This document shows positions 5,380 to 6,715 of a stretch of DNA of 6,715 bases, one piece after another. Positions within the stretch are counted from its first letter, which is position 1. Every line of letters starts with the position of its first letter. This DNA is from Candidatus Peregrinibacteria bacterium (GTDB taxonomy: Bacteria; Patescibacteriota; Gracilibacteria; Peribacterales; Peribacteraceae), in assembly GCA_030638845.1 (NCBI GenBank), contig DAOWDW010000047.1:1-6715 (forward strand), in the 5' to 3' direction. The position numbers and the translations under genes were made by a program. Under the pieces are notes generated by a model, which saw only the letters and a list, made by a program, of their open reading frames with translations, made no database searches and had not been told where the DNA came from.

Positions 5380-6069
5380 ATGGAAAATTTGAAACATGAT
5401 GTTTTGGCAAAATGCAATGATGATACTGATATATCAGAAAATGTAGTCTGTAGGGATTCTATAGAACAAGAAAGAAAAGCAAGACGTATAAAACTTGAGG
5501 AAGTTCGTAGTACAAAGAGGAAAGGTCGTTCAAGGACTAGAAGAAATAGAGCTTTATTAGATAGCCAACGAAAGGATAATCGTAGAGCTCTATATATTGC
5601 CCGCTGGCATAATTTTCTTATGGATGAAGGAGATGTAGTGGCTGATGAGGTTAATGCAGTATTGAGTCAAAGACTAGAATCATCAATTTCAACACCAGAA
5701 TTGTTGAATGACGAATACTCATCTCTTATTGCAAGGCTAATGAAATATGTACAAGGTGATGTATTTGTTGATGATATTCCTGATGGAGTAATTGATAAAG
5801 TTAAGAGTATTAAGGCGACAGCATTGCATGACTGGAAGGTTTTGCGATCTGATACTGCTTGTGTAGATAAGTCTTCGGGAAGAAAAACAAATGCATTACA
5901 AGATTCTTCTAGAGAAGTTTTGATAGCAAGAAGACAGAGTATAAGAAGATTTAAAAAATTTAGTAGAATGAGACGTTTGCAACAGAGAATTTCGCGGATA
6001 AAGAAAATTTTATCAGGTCTAAGTAGAGCTGCTAAATCTGATTGGGATTTAAGGGTGTTGCTTAAATAA
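5380..6069 (+). CDS. Hypothetical arginine/lysine-rich protein, 229 aa
   Basis: I do not recognise a family. The protein has two strongly basic helical regions, at about residues 31-72 (for example STKRKGRSRTRRNR) and 179-214 (for example RRQSIRRFKKFSRMRRLQQR). They flank a less charged, partly acidic middle (about 82-160). There is no signal peptide or membrane segment, and no zinc-binding cysteine pattern. The charge pattern suggests binding to RNA or DNA in the cytoplasm, for example with ribosomes or the nucleoid, but this is inference from composition only. The start is fixed by a clear promoter immediately upstream. It ends in TAA about 130 nt before the RNase P RNA gene on the same strand. 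A 135-codon frame on the opposite strand inside it is a shadow. Confidence 0.8.
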   Translation: MENLKHDVLAKCNDDTDISENVVCRDSIEQERKARRIKLEEVRSTKRKGRSRTRRNRALLDSQRKDNRRALYIARWHNFLMDEGDVVADEVNAVLSQRLESSISTPELLNDEYSSLIARLMKYVQGDVFVDDIPDGVIDKVKSIKATALHDWKVLRSDTACVDKSSGRKTNALQDSSREVLIARRQSIRRFKKFSRMRRLQQRISRIKKILSGLSRAAKSDWDLRVLLK

Positions 6070-6138
6070 AACACGAATTAAGGCTTGAGACTGCTCCATT
6101 GTTTTATTGATACATTGGGGTCAGGAGAAAATTGTCTG

Positions 6139-6171
6139 GAGAAAATAAATTCTCTAAAAAAATATTTTCTC
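6139..6171. repeat. Inverted repeat GAGAAAATA/TATTTTCTC upstream of rnpB
   Basis: A perfect 9-bp AT-rich stem (6139-6147 with 6163-6171) with a 15-nt A-rich loop. The left arm is also directly repeated (GGAGAAAAT at 6124 and 6138). It could be a weak 3' structure for the preceding gene or part of the rnpB promoter region; a possible extended -10 (TGGTATTAA) begins within its right edge at 6172. Neither role is shown. Confidence 0.4.
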
Positions 6172-6198
6172 TGGTATTAATTATCTTTTCACATAAAT

Positions 6199-6656
6199 AA
6201 AATGCTTCTAGGCACCTTTTCCTCCCGCCCCACTTCGCCAAGGCTACGAGAGGGCAGGCTGGGAGAAGAAGAAGAAGTCTATATATTGTTTATTGATGGT
6301 TGATGCTACGCATTGTTGAGAAGTTTCTCCAGCTAGTTTAGGATAGATAGCGATACTGAAAAGACGAAATACCTTGCGCAGTGTGCGCAAAAGCAGGTAA
6401 GCTCAGAGAGCTTATGATGAATATGGAGCCAACGAACCAGCCAGTGGAAGTGGGCATGGAACGGCGGTCGGGTGATTCCTGTCGTGAAATTCGGCGAATT
6501 GAGATTGACAATCATCAAAGAGTTATCCAGCAAATAGCCTGGAGAGCATTTCTCGTCGCAAATTGCGACACTCTCCATCCGATGTAGACTTGTTGCAGAG
6601 AGCGTTCGTTTTCTGGTGTCTGAGACAAATAGTTTGTAGCTTGTAGAAGCTATTTT
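6199..6656 (+). ncRNA. rnpB: RNase P RNA (catalytic subunit RNA), divergent
   Basis: RNase P RNA cleaves the 5' leader from tRNA precursors. Secondary structure identifies it. P1: AAAATGCTTCTA (6199-6210) pairs with TAGAAGC-ATTTT (6644-6656, one bulged T). P2: GGCACC (6211-6216) pairs with GGTGTC (6615-6620). P3: CTCCC (6222-6226) pairs with GGGAG (6261-6265), with an inner GCCC/GGGC. P4: AAG-T-CTATA (6275-6283) pairs with TGTAGCTT (6635-6642), leaving exactly the universally bulged U. The order and spacing match E. coli RNase P RNA. Between them lie a hairpin at 6302-6313, a P12-like stem TTGCGCA/TGCGCAA (6374-6390) followed by CAGGTAAG as in E. coli, and P15 (6540-6546 with 6571-6577) with P16 (6555-6559 with 6565-6569). 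The L15 internal loop lacks the GGU that pairs with tRNA CCA. At about 458 nt it is longer than usual. Open frames inside it on both strands are spurious. Confidence 0.8.
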
Positions 6657-6663
6657 CTCCAAA

Positions 6664-6677
6664 TTGAACATGTTCAA
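6664..6677. repeat. 14-bp perfect palindrome TTGAACATGTTCAA
   Basis: It lies 7 nt after the 3' strand of RNase P helix P1. As RNA it could form a 5-bp hairpin with a CATG loop just past the mature 3' end; as DNA it could be an operator for a gene beyond the window. No T-tract follows directly, so it is not a standard terminator. Confidence 0.35.
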
Positions 6678-6715
6678 TCCTAAAAAAGGGCTTTAAAAAG
6701 TCGTCGATATTCCTG

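Noticed and set aside
5667..6074. 135-codon minus-strand frame inside the arginine-rich gene
   Set aside because: A shadow of the + strand gene, which has its own promoter; no minus-strand start signals.
6333..6677. Open frames of 114 codons (minus strand) and 68 codons (plus strand, 6381-6587)
   Set aside because: Both lie over the RNase P RNA helices and show no protein-like composition.
6664..6677. LexA-type SOS box
   Set aside because: GAAC and GTTC are separated by two bases, not the four of the GAACNNNNGTTC consensus.

Overview
The window is AT-rich and looks like part of a small, streamlined bacterial genome, possibly a member of the candidate phyla radiation (Patescibacteria). That placement is an inference. 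It rests on divergent but intact housekeeping genes, a threonyl-tRNA synthetase without a TGS domain, and the lack of any Shine-Dalgarno sequence in front of the visible genes. Four of the five visible start codons instead sit 6-11 nt after a -10 promoter box, as expected for leaderless or nearly leaderless mRNAs. The standard code fits: five stops are TAA, one is TGA, and glycine uses GGN codons.

Layout. (1) Positions 1-827: the 3' part of dnaA, cut by the window edge. (2) 828-1241: no convincing gene. Its right half is a hairpin-rich unit ending in a perfect 12-bp rho-independent terminator on the + strand, so I propose a small RNA of unknown family. (3) 1240-1674, minus strand: a 144-residue very acidic protein of unknown function. 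(4) 1675-1821: a divergent promoter region. (5) 1822-3612: thrS. (6) 3618-4265: a membrane-anchored protein with the inorganic pyrophosphatase fold, five bases after thrS and probably in its operon, with nearly all catalytic residues replaced. (7) 4266-4386: an intergenic stretch with three copies of an 11-bp repeat. (8) 4387-5310: an Lgt-family (prolipoprotein diacylglyceryl transferase) membrane protein that also lacks the catalytic residues of the E. coli enzyme. (9) 5380-6069: an arginine-rich protein of unknown function behind a clear promoter. (10) About 6199-6656: the RNase P RNA gene, recognised from helices P1, P2, P3, P4 (with its bulged U) and P15/P16.

DnaA, ThrRS and RNase P are core replication and translation functions. 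The most unusual part is the middle. Two neighbouring genes encode well-preserved folds of known enzymes, one predicted to lie outside the membrane and one within it, and both have lost their active-site residues. Both frames are open and conserved outside the active sites, so they look like maintained pseudoenzymes with new roles rather than decaying genes.
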